A stretch of DNA of 64,000 nucleotides, taken from positions 1 through 64,000 of the forward strand of contig NZ_LQOM01000006.1 in the NCBI RefSeq assembly GCF_002101595.1. The letters run 5' to 3'. A program made the position numbers and the translations under genes. This document shows positions 9,796 to 18,166 of the stretch, piece after piece (the first letter of the stretch is position 1; each line of letters opens with the position of its first letter). The DNA comes from Mycobacterium celatum. GTDB taxonomy: Bacteria > Actinomycetota > Actinomycetes > Mycobacteriales > Mycobacteriaceae. The notes under the pieces were generated by a model, which was given only the letters and a program-made list of their open reading frames with translations, did no database searches and was not told the DNA's origin.

Positions 9796-11361
9796 ATGAC
9801 CGCGCCGATCTGGACGGCCTTCCCACCTGAAGTTCATTCGGCGCTGCTGAGCAGCGGACCGGGCCCCGGGCCGTTGCTGGCGTCGGCCGCCGCATGGGAT
9901 TCGCTCAGCACCGAATACGCCTCGGCCGCTGACGAACTCACCGCAGTGCTGGGAGCGGTACAAGCCGGAGCATGGGCGGGCCCGAGCGCCGAGTCGTATG
10001 TAGCCGCCCACGCTCCTTACCTGGCCTGGCTGATGCAGGCCAGTACGGATAGCGCCGCGACGGCGGTGCAGCAGGTGACCGCGGCAACCGCTTACACGAC
10101 CGCGCTGGCGGCCATGCCGACACTGGCCGAACTGGCCGCCAACCACGCCACCCATGCCGTGTTGGTGGCGACCAATTTCTTCGGCATCAACACCATTCCG
10201 ATCGCCCTCAACGAGGCCGACTACGTGCGGATGTGGATCCAGGCTGCCGCCACCATGACCACTTACCACGCCGTGTCGACCGCGGCCGTCGCCGCGACGC
10301 CACGCAGCACGGCGGCGCCGCAGATCATGAAAGCGGACATGCGCAGCGGTTCCGATATGGGCAACGGCTCGGGCATGGGCAATATGCCCGGCATGGGTAC
10401 TACCCTGCCCACCACCCCCGAGCAGTGGATACAGGCCATCTTCCCGCCGCAGTTCAATCCGTTTTCGCCAAATTCCTTCCAGATGATGCAGCCGAGTTTG
10501 GCGACGTTCCTCCCCCGCGCAGAAGCCATGCTTGCCAACTACGCAGGCAACCCCGTGCAATTCCTCGAGGCGTTAGTGCTCCTCGGTACCCAATTCGTCG
10601 TGCACCGCACGATGTATCTGATCTGGCTCATTCTCTACAACCCGGCGGGCCTGATCGGCTTTGTGCTCAGCAATCCGATCTACACCCTGGGGTTGACCGC
10701 ACCCGTGGCAATCGCGCCCACCGCAGCGCCGGGCGGATTCGCCGGCCTGGCCGGGCTGGCCGGTGTGACGGCGCCGGCACCGGTTCCCGCTGCTGCGGCA
10801 CCGGTTCCCGTCGCGACGGCGCCCCCGGTGCCGGTCGCCGCGTCCGCTCCTGCTCCCGGCGCTGTCCCGGCGCCTACTCCGGTCGCGACGGCACCCACAC
10901 CCGCGGCCGCACCTCCGCCCACCGCTCCGCCCCCATCCCCGCCGCTGATGGGCCCGGAAGCTACCCTCGGCGCCCAGAGTTCCGTCTATCCATATCTGGC
11001 AGGCGTTCTGGGATCTGGCGCGAAGTCGAGCGCCGGCGGCAAGGCTCACAACCCGGTACTCGACGTCGGCGCGGCACCGGCCGCCGCGGCTTCGACGGCG
11101 AAGCCGGAGCAAATCCGGTGGCGTCGGAGCCGGGCACCGAAACGCATCTACCGCGGTTACCGCTACGAGTTCCTGGGGCCGGACTCAGAACCCCTTCAGG
11201 GGCCTACGACGGTGGCCTCCGACCAGGGCGCGGAACCGCTGGGTTTCGCCGGCACCGCGACCAAGTCCGCTGCGCGGCAGGCGGCAGGGTTGGCGAGGCT
11301 GGAGGACGGTCGGTTCGGCGACGGACCAACCGTGCCGATGGTGCCGGGCAGCTGGTCCTGA
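9796..11361 (+). CDS. PPE-PPW family protein, close PPE4 paralogue (PPE3-like)
   Basis: This 521-residue protein starts [20 protein letters not shown] at an ATG behind GGAGAGG. The first 180 residues are nearly the same as PPE4 of the operon at the left, including [18 protein letters not shown]. Residues 178-201 hold a Met/Gly-rich insert with six methionines ([20 protein letters not shown]) that PPE4 lacks. A Pro/Ala-rich linker follows, then GFAGT (about 483) and PMVPGSW (about 514-520), so it is PPE-PPW. There is no PE partner next to it. It may correspond to Rv0280 (PPE3), but here it faces away from ESX-3. Its stop codon directly abuts that of the convergent methyltransferase. Confidence 0.9.
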   Translation: MTAPIWTAFPPEVHSALLSSGPGPGPLLASAAAWDSLSTEYASAADELTAVLGAVQAGAWAGPSAESYVAAHAPYLAWLMQASTDSAATAVQQVTAATAYTTALAAMPTLAELAANHATHAVLVATNFFGINTIPIALNEADYVRMWIQAAATMTTYHAVSTAAVAATPRSTAAPQIMKADMRSGSDMGNGSGMGNMPGMGTTLPTTPEQWIQAIFPPQFNPFSPNSFQMMQPSLATFLPRAEAMLANYAGNPVQFLEALVLLGTQFVVHRTMYLIWLILYNPAGLIGFVLSNPIYTLGLTAPVAIAPTAAPGGFAGLAGLAGVTAPAPVPAAAAPVPVATAPPVPVAASAPAPGAVPAPTPVATAPTPAAAPPPTAPPPSPPLMGPEATLGAQSSVYPYLAGVLGSGAKSSAGGKAHNPVLDVGAAPAAAASTAKPEQIRWRRSRAPKRIYRGYRYEFLGPDSEPLQGPTTVASDQGAEPLGFAGTATKSAARQAAGLARLEDGRFGDGPTVPMVPGSWS

Positions 11362-12267
11362 TCAGCCCTTGACGGCGCTGACCAAGGTGTTGCGGGCGAT
11401 CATCGGTCCAGCCTCGGTGTCCGGGCCGGGTACCGGGCGCCCGACTTCCCGCAAATAGTCGGCCAGCGGGGTCGCGACGGCGGTCCAGCCGCGCTCGCCC
11501 AACCACTGGTCGGCCGGCGCGAACCGCTCGTTGTAGACCAGCTGGAAGAACACGCGCTGGTCGCCCGCGGCGGTCGCCTTGCGTTCTTCCTCGACGGCGG
11601 CGGCGAACTGGTCGGCCGGCAGCGGGGCGCCGTCCTCCACCGCGATATGACTTCCGGACGCGGCCAGCGCATCGATTCCGGTGAACAGTTGCTGCTGTGC
11701 GGTCGCCGGAAGATAGATCAGTAGGCCCTCGGCAATCCAGGCCGACGGCTTTGACGGGTCAAAACCGCTGTCCCGCAACGCTTGCGGCCAGTCTTCGCGA
11801 AGGTCGATGGCGACCTCGCGGCGCTCGACTTTAGGCTCAGCGCCGTGTTCGGCGAGCACCTCGCGCTTGAACTCCAGCACCTGGGGCTGGTCCAACTCGA
11901 AGATCGTCGTCCCGCCGGGCCAGGGCAGTCGGTAGGCGCGGGAATCCAGTCCGGCGGCCAGGATGACCACCTGACGCACGCCGGCGTCGGCCGCCTGGCG
12001 GAAATAGTTGTCGAAATATCTGGTGCGGGCGCCTTGGAAGTTGATGAAGTGCTGGCCGAAATCGTCGGTCTTCAGCTGGTGGTCGGGCACTTTGCCGTCG
12101 AGCACGCCGGCCCAGTCGCCGCCCACCGCGCGGCAGAACACCTCGGCGAACGGGTCAACGGCCAGGGGGTCGGGCTTTTGCGCCTCCAATGCTCGGGCGG
12201 TGGCCACGAATAACGCGGTCGAACCGACACTCGTCGTGATGTCCCAGGTGTCACCTTCAGTACGCAC
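11362..12267 (-). CDS. SAM-dependent methyltransferase, Rv0281-like (LCMT/TIGR00027 family)
   Basis: This 301-residue protein starts [20 protein letters not shown] and matches my memory of Rv0281 almost through its length. Visible family marks are the SAM-binding segment [18 protein letters not shown] and the later [11 protein letters not shown]. The family (leucine carboxyl methyltransferase-like, putative S-adenosyl-L-methionine O-methyltransferase) is expanded in mycobacteria; the substrates are mostly unknown. The GTG at 12265-12267 gives the length of the family. An ATG 12 bases upstream (12277-12279) is an alternative. As in M. tuberculosis it lies on the eccA3 strand, but the PPE gene now separates the two. 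Confidence 0.9.
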   Translation of the reverse strand: MRTEGDTWDITTSVGSTALFVATARALEAQKPDPLAVDPFAEVFCRAVGGDWAGVLDGKVPDHQLKTDDFGQHFINFQGARTRYFDNYFRQAADAGVRQVVILAAGLDSRAYRLPWPGGTTIFELDQPQVLEFKREVLAEHGAEPKVERREVAIDLREDWPQALRDSGFDPSKPSAWIAEGLLIYLPATAQQQLFTGIDALAASGSHIAVEDGAPLPADQFAAAVEEERKATAAGDQRVFFQLVYNERFAPADQWLGERGWTAVATPLADYLREVGRPVPGPDTEAGPMIARNTLVSAVKG

Positions 12268-12363
12268 GTAACCGACCATACGCCAACGCGATTCGGGCCC
12301 AGTCGCCCACGAGATCGGTGACCGTGAGCTGCAGATCGGGCTGGCGGTCCGGCCCGTACACCG

Positions 12364-12379
12364 GTGATGCGTGTGATGC
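12364..12379 (+). repeat. Direct repeat GTGATGC upstream of vapB
   Basis: GTGATGC occurs twice, at 12364-12370 and 12373-12379, about 16 bases before the vapB ATG. Repeats at this position are common operators of autoregulated VapBC pairs. No Shine-Dalgarno sequence precedes vapB, so a leaderless transcript starting near here is possible. Confidence 0.35.
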
Positions 12380-12394
12380 ACTAGCGTTGTCATC

Positions 12395-12649
12395 ATGCGC
12401 ACCACAGTGTCGATCTCCGATGAGCTTCTCGCGGCGGCCAAGCGGCGAGCGCGTGAGCGAGGTCAATCGTTGGGCGCGGTGATCGAGGACGCGCTTCGTC
12501 GCGAACTTGCCGCGGCCGACGACCGGACACCTCGGCCTGCAGTGCCGGTGTTCCACGGCACCGGCCCGCGACTGGGCCTGGACTTGACCTCGAACCGGAC
12601 CTTGACCGAAGTTCTCGACGAAGGGCTCGACCTGACCAGGCGTCGGTGA
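12395..12649 (+). CDS. vapB: VapB-type antitoxin, ribbon-helix-helix
   Basis: This 84-residue protein starts [20 protein letters not shown], a typical ribbon-helix-helix DNA-binding N-terminus. The C-terminal tail, rich in Asp, Thr and Pro, would wrap the toxin. Its stop codon overlaps the GTG start of the PIN-domain toxin (GTGA), so the pair is co-translated. By product and position it resembles VapB25 of M. tuberculosis (Rv0277A), although I cannot separate it from other mycobacterial VapB types without a search. Confidence 0.88.
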   Translation: MRTTVSISDELLAAAKRRARERGQSLGAVIEDALRRELAAADDRTPRPAVPVFHGTGPRLGLDLTSNRTLTEVLDEGLDLTRRR

Positions 12650-13080
12650 GGATGTTCCTTCTCGACGTCACCGTCGTATTGGCCGCCCACCGCGGTGACC
12701 ACCCGGATCACCACACCGTCCGCCCCTGGTTCGATCAACTGCTGGCGGGCGACGAGCTTTTCACCGTGCCGAGCATGGTGTGGGCGTCTTTTCTTCGGTT
12801 GGCGACAAATCGACGGATCTTCGAGGTTCCGTCACCGCGAGCCGATGCGTTCGAGTTCATCGAGGCGACCAACGCCCAACCGCACTACCTTCCGACGAGT
12901 CCCGGCCCACGCCACATCGCGTTGCTTCGCGAAATATGCGATGAGGCCGAGGCTTCCGGTGACCTCATCCCCGACGCCGTCCTCGCCGCGATCGCCGTCG
13001 AGCATCACTGCGACGTGGTGACCCTCGATCGGGATTTCGCCCGATTCACCTCCGTGCGTCATATCCGCCCGGCGATCTGA
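12646..13080 (+). CDS. vapC: VapC-type PIN-domain ribonuclease toxin (VapC25-like)
   Basis: This PIN-domain protein of 144 residues is expected to cut RNA in a metal-dependent manner and to be held inactive by the VapB before it. The first catalytic Asp lies in [12 protein letters not shown] (residue 7), and the late acidic residues in [10 protein letters not shown] and TLDRDFARF. The usual D-x-N start of PIN domains reads D-V-T, and the expected second acidic residue near 45 is not evident in [12 protein letters not shown]. The start is GTG 12646, overlapping the vapB stop; ATG 12652 is an alternative. The gene is convergent with the DUF2236 gene, five bases away. Confidence 0.88.
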   Translation: MRMFLLDVTVVLAAHRGDHPDHHTVRPWFDQLLAGDELFTVPSMVWASFLRLATNRRIFEVPSPRADAFEFIEATNAQPHYLPTSPGPRHIALLREICDEAEASGDLIPDAVLAAIAVEHHCDVVTLDRDFARFTSVRHIRPAI

Positions 13081-13085
13081 CCCCG

Positions 13086-13997
13086 CTATACCAGCGGCCG
13101 GCCCGTCCTGATCCGCCGGTCGAGGTCCCACAGCAGCACGTTGAACGGGAATTTCCGGACGAACCGCGGCATCAGGTTGTTGACCGTCCGCAGCACCGCC
13201 ATCAGCCGGTCGAACCGCCGCTGCTGGGCGGCGTCCCACGAGAACCGCATCTCGTCGCGAAACCGTTGCGGCAGAAAGCCTGCGGTGATCAGCAGGCCGA
13301 AACTGTCGAGCCAGCGCTGCACCGGCCCGGGCAGGGTCACGCCGGGCATCCGGCCCACCGCGATGGGATACAGGTACTCGCGCACGGCGTCGTCGATGTG
13401 CACCTTGTCCAGCGACTCCTGCCAGTACCGGTCGAACGCGGCGCGATCGGCCGGCCACATCTCCGGCGGAACCTGAAGTGTGGTGCCCAGCGCCATCCCC
13501 TCGCGATAGTGGCGCTCGGCCTCTTCGTCGTCCATCTCGCCGACGAAGATGCGGTAGATGTCGACCCCGCCCTTGTACAGGCAGGCGCCGACCCAGCGCT
13601 GCAACTCCGGGTCAAACGCGTTGTAGGACACCGGACTTTCGTCCGTCGAGTAGACCTGCGCGTGCGCGCGGTTGACCGCCCGGCGAAACGCCGCCTTCTG
13701 TTCGTCGCTGCCCGCGCTGGCCACCGCCAGGTAGGTGAACGTGGTGCGTGCCCGCTTGATCGGATGCAGGTCGACGCGGCCGCTTTCCACCCGGCTTTCC
13801 AGCACGCCGTAGCCGACGCCAGGGCGGGCCAACTGCATGATCACATTGGCCGGGCCGGCCAGCAGCGCCACGCCCATCAGGCCGTCGTCCATCCCCGCCG
13901 TTCGTAGCCGACGTCCGCGCCGTTTCAACCGCGGGTCGGGCGGGTCGCTCACCGCACGCTCGACCTGCCCGAGGGGTTCGCTGATCGTCATCGCCAC
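13086..13997 (-). CDS. DUF2236 / MpaB-type oxygenase family protein (Rv0276-like)
   Basis: This 303-residue protein belongs to the DUF2236 family, which includes the haem-dependent rubber oxygenase Lcp and fungal MpaB. Supporting segments are LLAGPANVIMQLARPGVGYG near residue 45, HPIKRARTTFTYL, and YNAFDPELQRWVGACLYKG, which corresponds to the conserved DP.L..WV block. Mycobacterial members are uncharacterised; oxidation of a lipid is plausible. It is divergent from a TetR gene 66 bases away, an arrangement that often means regulation by that TetR. The start could be Met1 or Met3. Confidence 0.82.
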   Translation of the reverse strand: MAMTISEPLGQVERAVSDPPDPRLKRRGRRLRTAGMDDGLMGVALLAGPANVIMQLARPGVGYGVLESRVESGRVDLHPIKRARTTFTYLAVASAGSDEQKAAFRRAVNRAHAQVYSTDESPVSYNAFDPELQRWVGACLYKGGVDIYRIFVGEMDDEEAERHYREGMALGTTLQVPPEMWPADRAAFDRYWQESLDKVHIDDAVREYLYPIAVGRMPGVTLPGPVQRWLDSFGLLITAGFLPQRFRDEMRFSWDAAQQRRFDRLMAVLRTVNNLMPRFVRKFPFNVLLWDLDRRIRTGRPLV

Positions 13998-14063
13998 ACC
14001 TGCCCGCTAATTGTGAGAACGCTTGTTTCCTGATATTGCCGCCCGGGTGACTTCGATGTCAAG

Positions 14064-14708
14064 ATGGTGGCCATGCCCCCGACGGAGACGACGAGTGTGC
14101 GGCCCTATCGGGGCGTCGAACCGGCCGAGCGGCTGGCCGCGCGTCGCAGCCGTCTACTGGCCGCCGGCCTGGATTTGCTCGGCACCGATCAGCAGGACCC
14201 GGCCGAACTGACCGTGCGGGGCGTTTGCCGTCGCGCCGGGGTGGCCGCTCGCTACTTCTACGAGAGCTTCGCCAACAAGGACGACTTCGTCGGCGCAGTG
14301 TTCGACTGGGTCATCGCCGATCTGGCCGCCACCACCCAGGCCGCGGTGGCCGCCGCGCCGCCCGAGGAGCAGACCCGCGCCGGCATGGCCAACATCGTGC
14401 GCACCATCGACGGCGACCCGCGTGTAGGGCGTTTGCTGTTCAGCTCGCAACCGGCCAACGCGGTCCTGGTACGCAAACGCGAGGAGTCCAGCGCGCTGTT
14501 CGCGATGCTCTCCGGCCAGCACGCGGGCACCGCGCTGGGAATGCAGCGCAACGACCGGATCACCGCCACCGCGCATTTCGTGGTCGGCGGCGTCGGGCAA
14601 ACACTGAGCGCCTGGCTGGCCGGCGAGGTGCGGCTGGATTCCGAGCAGCTCGTCGACCACCTGGCGTCGCTGCTCGACGAACTGGGTGACCCGGCGCTGT
14701 ACCGCTAA
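14064..14708 (+). CDS. TetR family transcriptional regulator (Rv0275c-like)
   Basis: This 214-residue protein has a TetR N-terminus with the helix-turn-helix at about 45-68 (LTVRGVCRRAGVAARYFYES), followed by the F-x-x-K-D signature (FANKDDF). The C-terminal ligand domain is not specific enough to name an effector. The start may be ATG 14064 or ATG 14073. It is divergent from the DUF2236 gene, and its last four bases overlap the end of the convergent VOC gene. The gap upstream contains GAACGCTTGTTTC (near 14018), a weak palindrome that might be an operator. Confidence 0.88.
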   Translation: MVAMPPTETTSVRPYRGVEPAERLAARRSRLLAAGLDLLGTDQQDPAELTVRGVCRRAGVAARYFYESFANKDDFVGAVFDWVIADLAATTQAAVAAAPPEEQTRAGMANIVRTIDGDPRVGRLLFSSQPANAVLVRKREESSALFAMLSGQHAGTALGMQRNDRITATAHFVVGGVGQTLSAWLAGEVRLDSEQLVDHLASLLDELGDPALYR

Positions 14709-15280
14709 TTGCCCACCGGCACCCGGCGATCGGCCGCAGTCTTCGGCACCGCCTTCGCGTCGCTGCCGCTGAACTCCTTTGTCCAGCAAGCAAACTCGAG
14801 CGTTATGCCGTCCGGGTCCTGGAAGTAGAACGATCGCACATAGACACCCGGGTGCACGATCGGCGAGACCTGCATCTCGCTCTCGTCGTGGTTGAGCACC
14901 GGACCGACCCGGACGCCCTTTTCTTTGAGACGCTTTCGGTAGTCGTCGAACTTCTCGGGCGGAACGTGAAAGGCCAAGTGGTTCATCGTGCTGACCGCGC
15001 TGGTGATCTCCCCGATCCCAGGGATCGCGGCAGGCGACGACACGCCCGGCACCCGGTCCGGCGCATCGGCGAACCAGAAGAACGCGACGCAGTCCCCGTT
15101 GCCGGCGTCGAAGAAGAAGTGCTGACCCTGGCCGCCCGGCAGGTCCAGCGATTTGATCAGCGGCATGCCGAGGATATTGCTGTAGAAGTCGACGGTGCGG
15201 GCCATGTCCGAACACACCAGCGCGACATGGTTGATCCCGCCGAGCTCGAATTCGGTGTTGGGGTTATGCGGCTTGATCAT
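14705..15280 (-). CDS. VOC (glyoxalase/dioxygenase fold) protein, Rv0274-like
   Basis: This 191-residue protein is a VOC metalloenzyme of unknown substrate. The first beta-alpha-beta-beta-beta module starts at GGINHVALVCSDMARTVDFY, and the second includes MNHLAFHVPPEKFDDYRKRL and FYFQDPDGITLEF. Likely metal ligands are the His of INHVAL, the His of NHLAF and the late Glu of ITLEFA. The ATG at 15278-15280 was chosen because the protein begins with a typical VOC strand 15 residues later; the longer frame upstream lies over the operator and is not coding-like. It is divergent from a TetR gene. Confidence 0.85.
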   Translation of the reverse strand: MIKPHNPNTEFELGGINHVALVCSDMARTVDFYSNILGMPLIKSLDLPGGQGQHFFFDAGNGDCVAFFWFADAPDRVPGVSSPAAIPGIGEITSAVSTMNHLAFHVPPEKFDDYRKRLKEKGVRVGPVLNHDESEMQVSPIVHPGVYVRSFYFQDPDGITLEFACWTKEFSGSDAKAVPKTAADRRVPVGN

Positions 15281-15338
15281 CTGCCGGGCTCCCGTCGGTC
15301 GGCGCGCGTATCGCTGATCCGTACACGAAGATCTGAAC

Positions 15339-15360
15339 CTGAATCTAACATCAGATTCAG
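15339..15360. promoter_or_regulatory. TetR-type operator palindrome CTGAATCT-N6-AGATTCAG
   Basis: Two perfect eight-base arms separated by six bases lie between the divergent VOC and TetR genes, 48 bases before the TetR start and 59 before the VOC start. The position and symmetry fit an operator for the adjacent TetR protein, controlling itself, the hydrolase behind it and perhaps the VOC gene. Confidence 0.65.
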
Positions 15361-15407
15361 CTCTCTTCCAGGGGTCGCACGGGTCGTAGCGAGAGGAGGC
15401 GCCGCCG

Positions 15408-16055
15408 GTGTACACCGTGTCCGAGCAGCCCGGCCAGCGCGCCGAATTGCCCACCCATCGCGGCCGGCGAACGCAAGCCGCCATCGACGCCGCCGCCCGG
15501 GCCGTCATCGCGCGCAAAGGAATACTGTCCGCCACCATCGCCGACATCGCCGCCGAAGCGGGCCGGTCGACGGCGTCGTTCTACAACTATTACGACTCCA
15601 AAGAGGCGATGGTCCGCGAGTGGGCGCTTCGATTTCAAGACGAAGCTAATCAGCGCGCGAAAACCGTTGTCCAGCATGGTCTTTCCAACTGGGAGCGGGC
15701 ACACGAGGCCGCAGCTGCGCACTGGCACACCTACCGCAACCGGCTCGCGGAGATGATCAGCGTGTCACAGCTGGCGATGGTCAACGACGACTTCGCCCAG
15801 TACTGGGCCGAGATCTGCGCGATCCCGGTCTCTTTCATCACCGAAACGGTGCGACGTGCTCAGGCCGAGGGGTACTGCGCCGGCGACGACCCGCAGCTGA
15901 TCGCGGTGGCGATCGTGGCGATGTTCAACCAGTTCTGTTACCTCCAGCTCAGCGGCGCTCGTTCGTATTTGGCCGGTGATCCAGACGACGAGGCTTGCAT
16001 CAACACGCTGGCCAACATCTTCTACCGCGCCATCTACTACAAGGAGGTCCGCTGA
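15408..16055 (+). CDS. TetR family transcriptional regulator (Rv0273c-like)
   Basis: This 215-residue protein has a TetR DNA-binding domain at about 20-70: RGRRTQAAIDAAARAVIARK, then ATIADIAAEAGRSTASFYNY and YDSKEAMV. The C-terminal domain is helical, with a TetR_C-type pocket containing several Tyr and Trp. The GTG start follows AGGAGG by eight bases. It overlaps nothing and leads directly into the hydrolase gene, whose ribosome site AAGGAGGT lies inside this gene's 3' end. The perfect palindrome 48 bases upstream is its likely operator. Confidence 0.9.
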   Translation: MYTVSEQPGQRAELPTHRGRRTQAAIDAAARAVIARKGILSATIADIAAEAGRSTASFYNYYDSKEAMVREWALRFQDEANQRAKTVVQHGLSNWERAHEAAAAHWHTYRNRLAEMISVSQLAMVNDDFAQYWAEICAIPVSFITETVRRAQAEGYCAGDDPQLIAVAIVAMFNQFCYLQLSGARSYLAGDPDDEACINTLANIFYRAIYYKEVR

Positions 16056-16056
16056 G

Positions 16057-17178
16057 ATGGCCACCCCTGGAGTGATTCGCGAGTTCATCGGGCTGCCCTC
16101 GCCCACCGCGCGGCGGGCCGGTGCGGGCGGGAACCCTTGCCAGGGGCTGTATCACCGCGGGGTCGGTCGCAAGCCGAAGGTGGCGATGATCGCCACGCAC
16201 TACCAGATCGACTTCTCCGAACACTATCTCGCGGACTACATGGCCACCCGCGGTATCGGGTTCCTCGGCTGGAACACGAGATTCCGCGGCTTCGAGAGCA
16301 GCTTCCTACTCGACCACGCCCTGGTCGACGTCGGCGTCGGCGTGCGGTGGCTACGCGAGGTCCAGGGTGTGGAAACCATTGTGCTGCTGGGCAACTCCGG
16401 TGGCGGCTCCCTGATGGCCGCCTACCAGTCGCAGGCGGTCGAGCCGAACGTGACCCCGCTGCCCGGCATGCGGCCCGCAAGCGGCTTGACCGAGCTGCTG
16501 CCCGCCGACGGCTACGTCGCCAGCGCCGCCCACCCCGGTCGTCCGGACGTGCTGACGGCCTGGATGGACGCCGCCGTCGTCGACGAGAGCGACCCCGTCG
16601 CCACCGATCCGGATCTGGACCTGTTCAACGAAAGCAACGGCCCGCCGTTTTCCGAGGAGTTCGTGGCGCGCTACCGCTCGGCCCAGGTCGCCCGCAACAA
16701 TGCGATTACCGACTGGGCCGAAAAGGAGCTGAAACGTGTACGGGCGGCAGGGTTTTCCGATCGGCCGTTCACTGTGATGCGGACCTGGGCCGATCCGCGG
16801 ATGGTCGACCCGGGCATCGAGCCCACCAAACGCCAGGCCAACATGTGCTACGCGGGGGTTCCGGCCAAGGCGAACCGCTCGGCGCACGGCATCGCCGCGG
16901 CTTGCACGCTGCACAACTGGCTGGGCATGTGGAGCCTGCGGACCGCGCAGACCCGGGCCGAGCCACACCTGGCACGCGTCACCTGCCCCGCGCTGGTCAT
17001 CAACGCCGACGGCGACACCGGAGTCTTTCCCTCGGATGCCCAGCGCATCTACGACGCACTGGCCAGCACCGACAAGTCGATGTGCACCATCGACACCGAC
17101 CATTACTTCACCACCCCGGGAGCGCGCAGCGAGCAAGCCGACACCATCGCCAAGTGGATTGCCAAAAGGTGGCGTTGA
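16057..17178 (+). CDS. Alpha/beta hydrolase (Rv0272c-like)
   Basis: This 373-residue protein has an alpha/beta-hydrolase fold. The nucleophile elbow is GNSGGG (Ser at about 112), in the G-x-S-x-G form. The probable acid is Asp in NADGDTG and the probable histidine is in TDHYF near the C-terminus, giving a complete triad. The substrate is not evident; an ester or lipid-related role fits the lipid genes around it. The ATG lies one base after the TetR stop behind AAGGAGGT, so the two are one operon. The end overlaps the start of the dehydrogenase gene. Confidence 0.85.
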   Translation: MATPGVIREFIGLPSPTARRAGAGGNPCQGLYHRGVGRKPKVAMIATHYQIDFSEHYLADYMATRGIGFLGWNTRFRGFESSFLLDHALVDVGVGVRWLREVQGVETIVLLGNSGGGSLMAAYQSQAVEPNVTPLPGMRPASGLTELLPADGYVASAAHPGRPDVLTAWMDAAVVDESDPVATDPDLDLFNESNGPPFSEEFVARYRSAQVARNNAITDWAEKELKRVRAAGFSDRPFTVMRTWADPRMVDPGIEPTKRQANMCYAGVPAKANRSAHGIAAACTLHNWLGMWSLRTAQTRAEPHLARVTCPALVINADGDTGVFPSDAQRIYDALASTDKSMCTIDTDHYFTTPGARSEQADTIAKWIAKRWR

Positions 17179-18125
17179 GAGTTCTCGCCCACTTCGTTCC
17201 CGGGGCGAAGGTGCTGGATTTCGTTGCGCCCGAAGCGGACTGGCTGGACATCCGGTGGTGTGCCGGCGACGACGACAGCGCCTTCTATCGCGAGCTGCCC
17301 GACGCCGAGGTGATCTGGCATGTGCTGCGGCCGCTGTCGGGCGCCGACCTGCGCAGCGCACCCAAGCTGCGGCTGGTGCACAAACTCGGTGCCGGGGTCA
17401 ACACCATCGACGTGCAGGCCGCGACCGAGTTGGGCATCGCGGTCGCGAACATGCCGGGCGCCAACGCGCCGTCGGTGGCCGAGGGCGCGGTGCTGCTGAT
17501 GCTGGCCGCGCTGCGCCGGCTGCCGGTACTCGACCGGCTCACCCGCCAGGGCCGCGGCTGGCCTTCCGATCCGGCGCTGGGCGAAACGGTGCGCGACATC
17601 GGCGGCTGCACCGTAGGCCTGGTCGGCTACGGCAACATCGCCAGGCACGTCGGGCAGATCGTCACCGCGATGGGCGCGACGGTGCTGCACACCAGCACCC
17701 GCGACGACGGGTTGCCGGGCTGGCGCGCGCTGCCGGACCTGCTCGCCGCCAGCGACATCGTCTCGCTGCACCTGCCATTGACGGACTCGACGCACCACCT
17801 GCTCGGCCGCGACCAGTTGGCCGCGATGAAGCCGGGCGCGGTACTCGTCAACACCTCGCGCGGTGAGATCGTCGACGAGGCGGCCCTGGTGGAAGCCCTG
17901 CGCACCGGCCGGTTGGCCGCCGCCGGGCTCGACGTCTTCGGCGTCGAGCCGGTGCGGCCGGACAACCCGCTGCTGAGCCTGGACAACGCGGTGCTGACGC
18001 CGCATGTCAGCTGGTACACCGCCGACACGATGCGGCGCTACCTGATCGAGGCCGTCGCCAACTGCCGTCGGCTGCGTGACGGGCAGCGGCTGGCCCATGT
18101 AGTCAACCAACCGACCGGTTATTAG
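17169..18125 (+). CDS. D-isomer-specific 2-hydroxyacid dehydrogenase
   Basis: This 318-residue protein has the NAD-binding motif GYGNIA (G-x-G-x-x-A) in VGLVGYGNIARHVG, and the catalytic set of the family: Arg in NTSRGEIVDEAALVEAL, Glu in VFGVEPV, and His in LTPHVSW. It should reduce a 2-keto acid or oxidise a D-2-hydroxy acid with NAD(H). The start is probably GTG 17169, overlapping the hydrolase by ten bases; TTG 17175, which overlaps the stop as TTGA, is an alternative. As I recall, M. tuberculosis has no such gene between Rv0272c and fadE6. Confidence 0.88.
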   Translation: MALRVLAHFVPGAKVLDFVAPEADWLDIRWCAGDDDSAFYRELPDAEVIWHVLRPLSGADLRSAPKLRLVHKLGAGVNTIDVQAATELGIAVANMPGANAPSVAEGAVLLMLAALRRLPVLDRLTRQGRGWPSDPALGETVRDIGGCTVGLVGYGNIARHVGQIVTAMGATVLHTSTRDDGLPGWRALPDLLAASDIVSLHLPLTDSTHHLLGRDQLAAMKPGAVLVNTSRGEIVDEAALVEALRTGRLAAAGLDVFGVEPVRPDNPLLSLDNAVLTPHVSWYTADTMRRYLIEAVANCRRLRDGQRLAHVVNQPTGY

Positions 18126-18166
18126 ATTGAGGGGGACGTGGCCCCTACGAAAGGCAGGGCAAGGCG

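Noticed and set aside
14015..14030. TetR operator between the DUF2236 and TetR genes.
   Set aside because: GAACGCTTGTTTC is only an imperfect palindrome with about four paired bases per side, too weak to list as a site.
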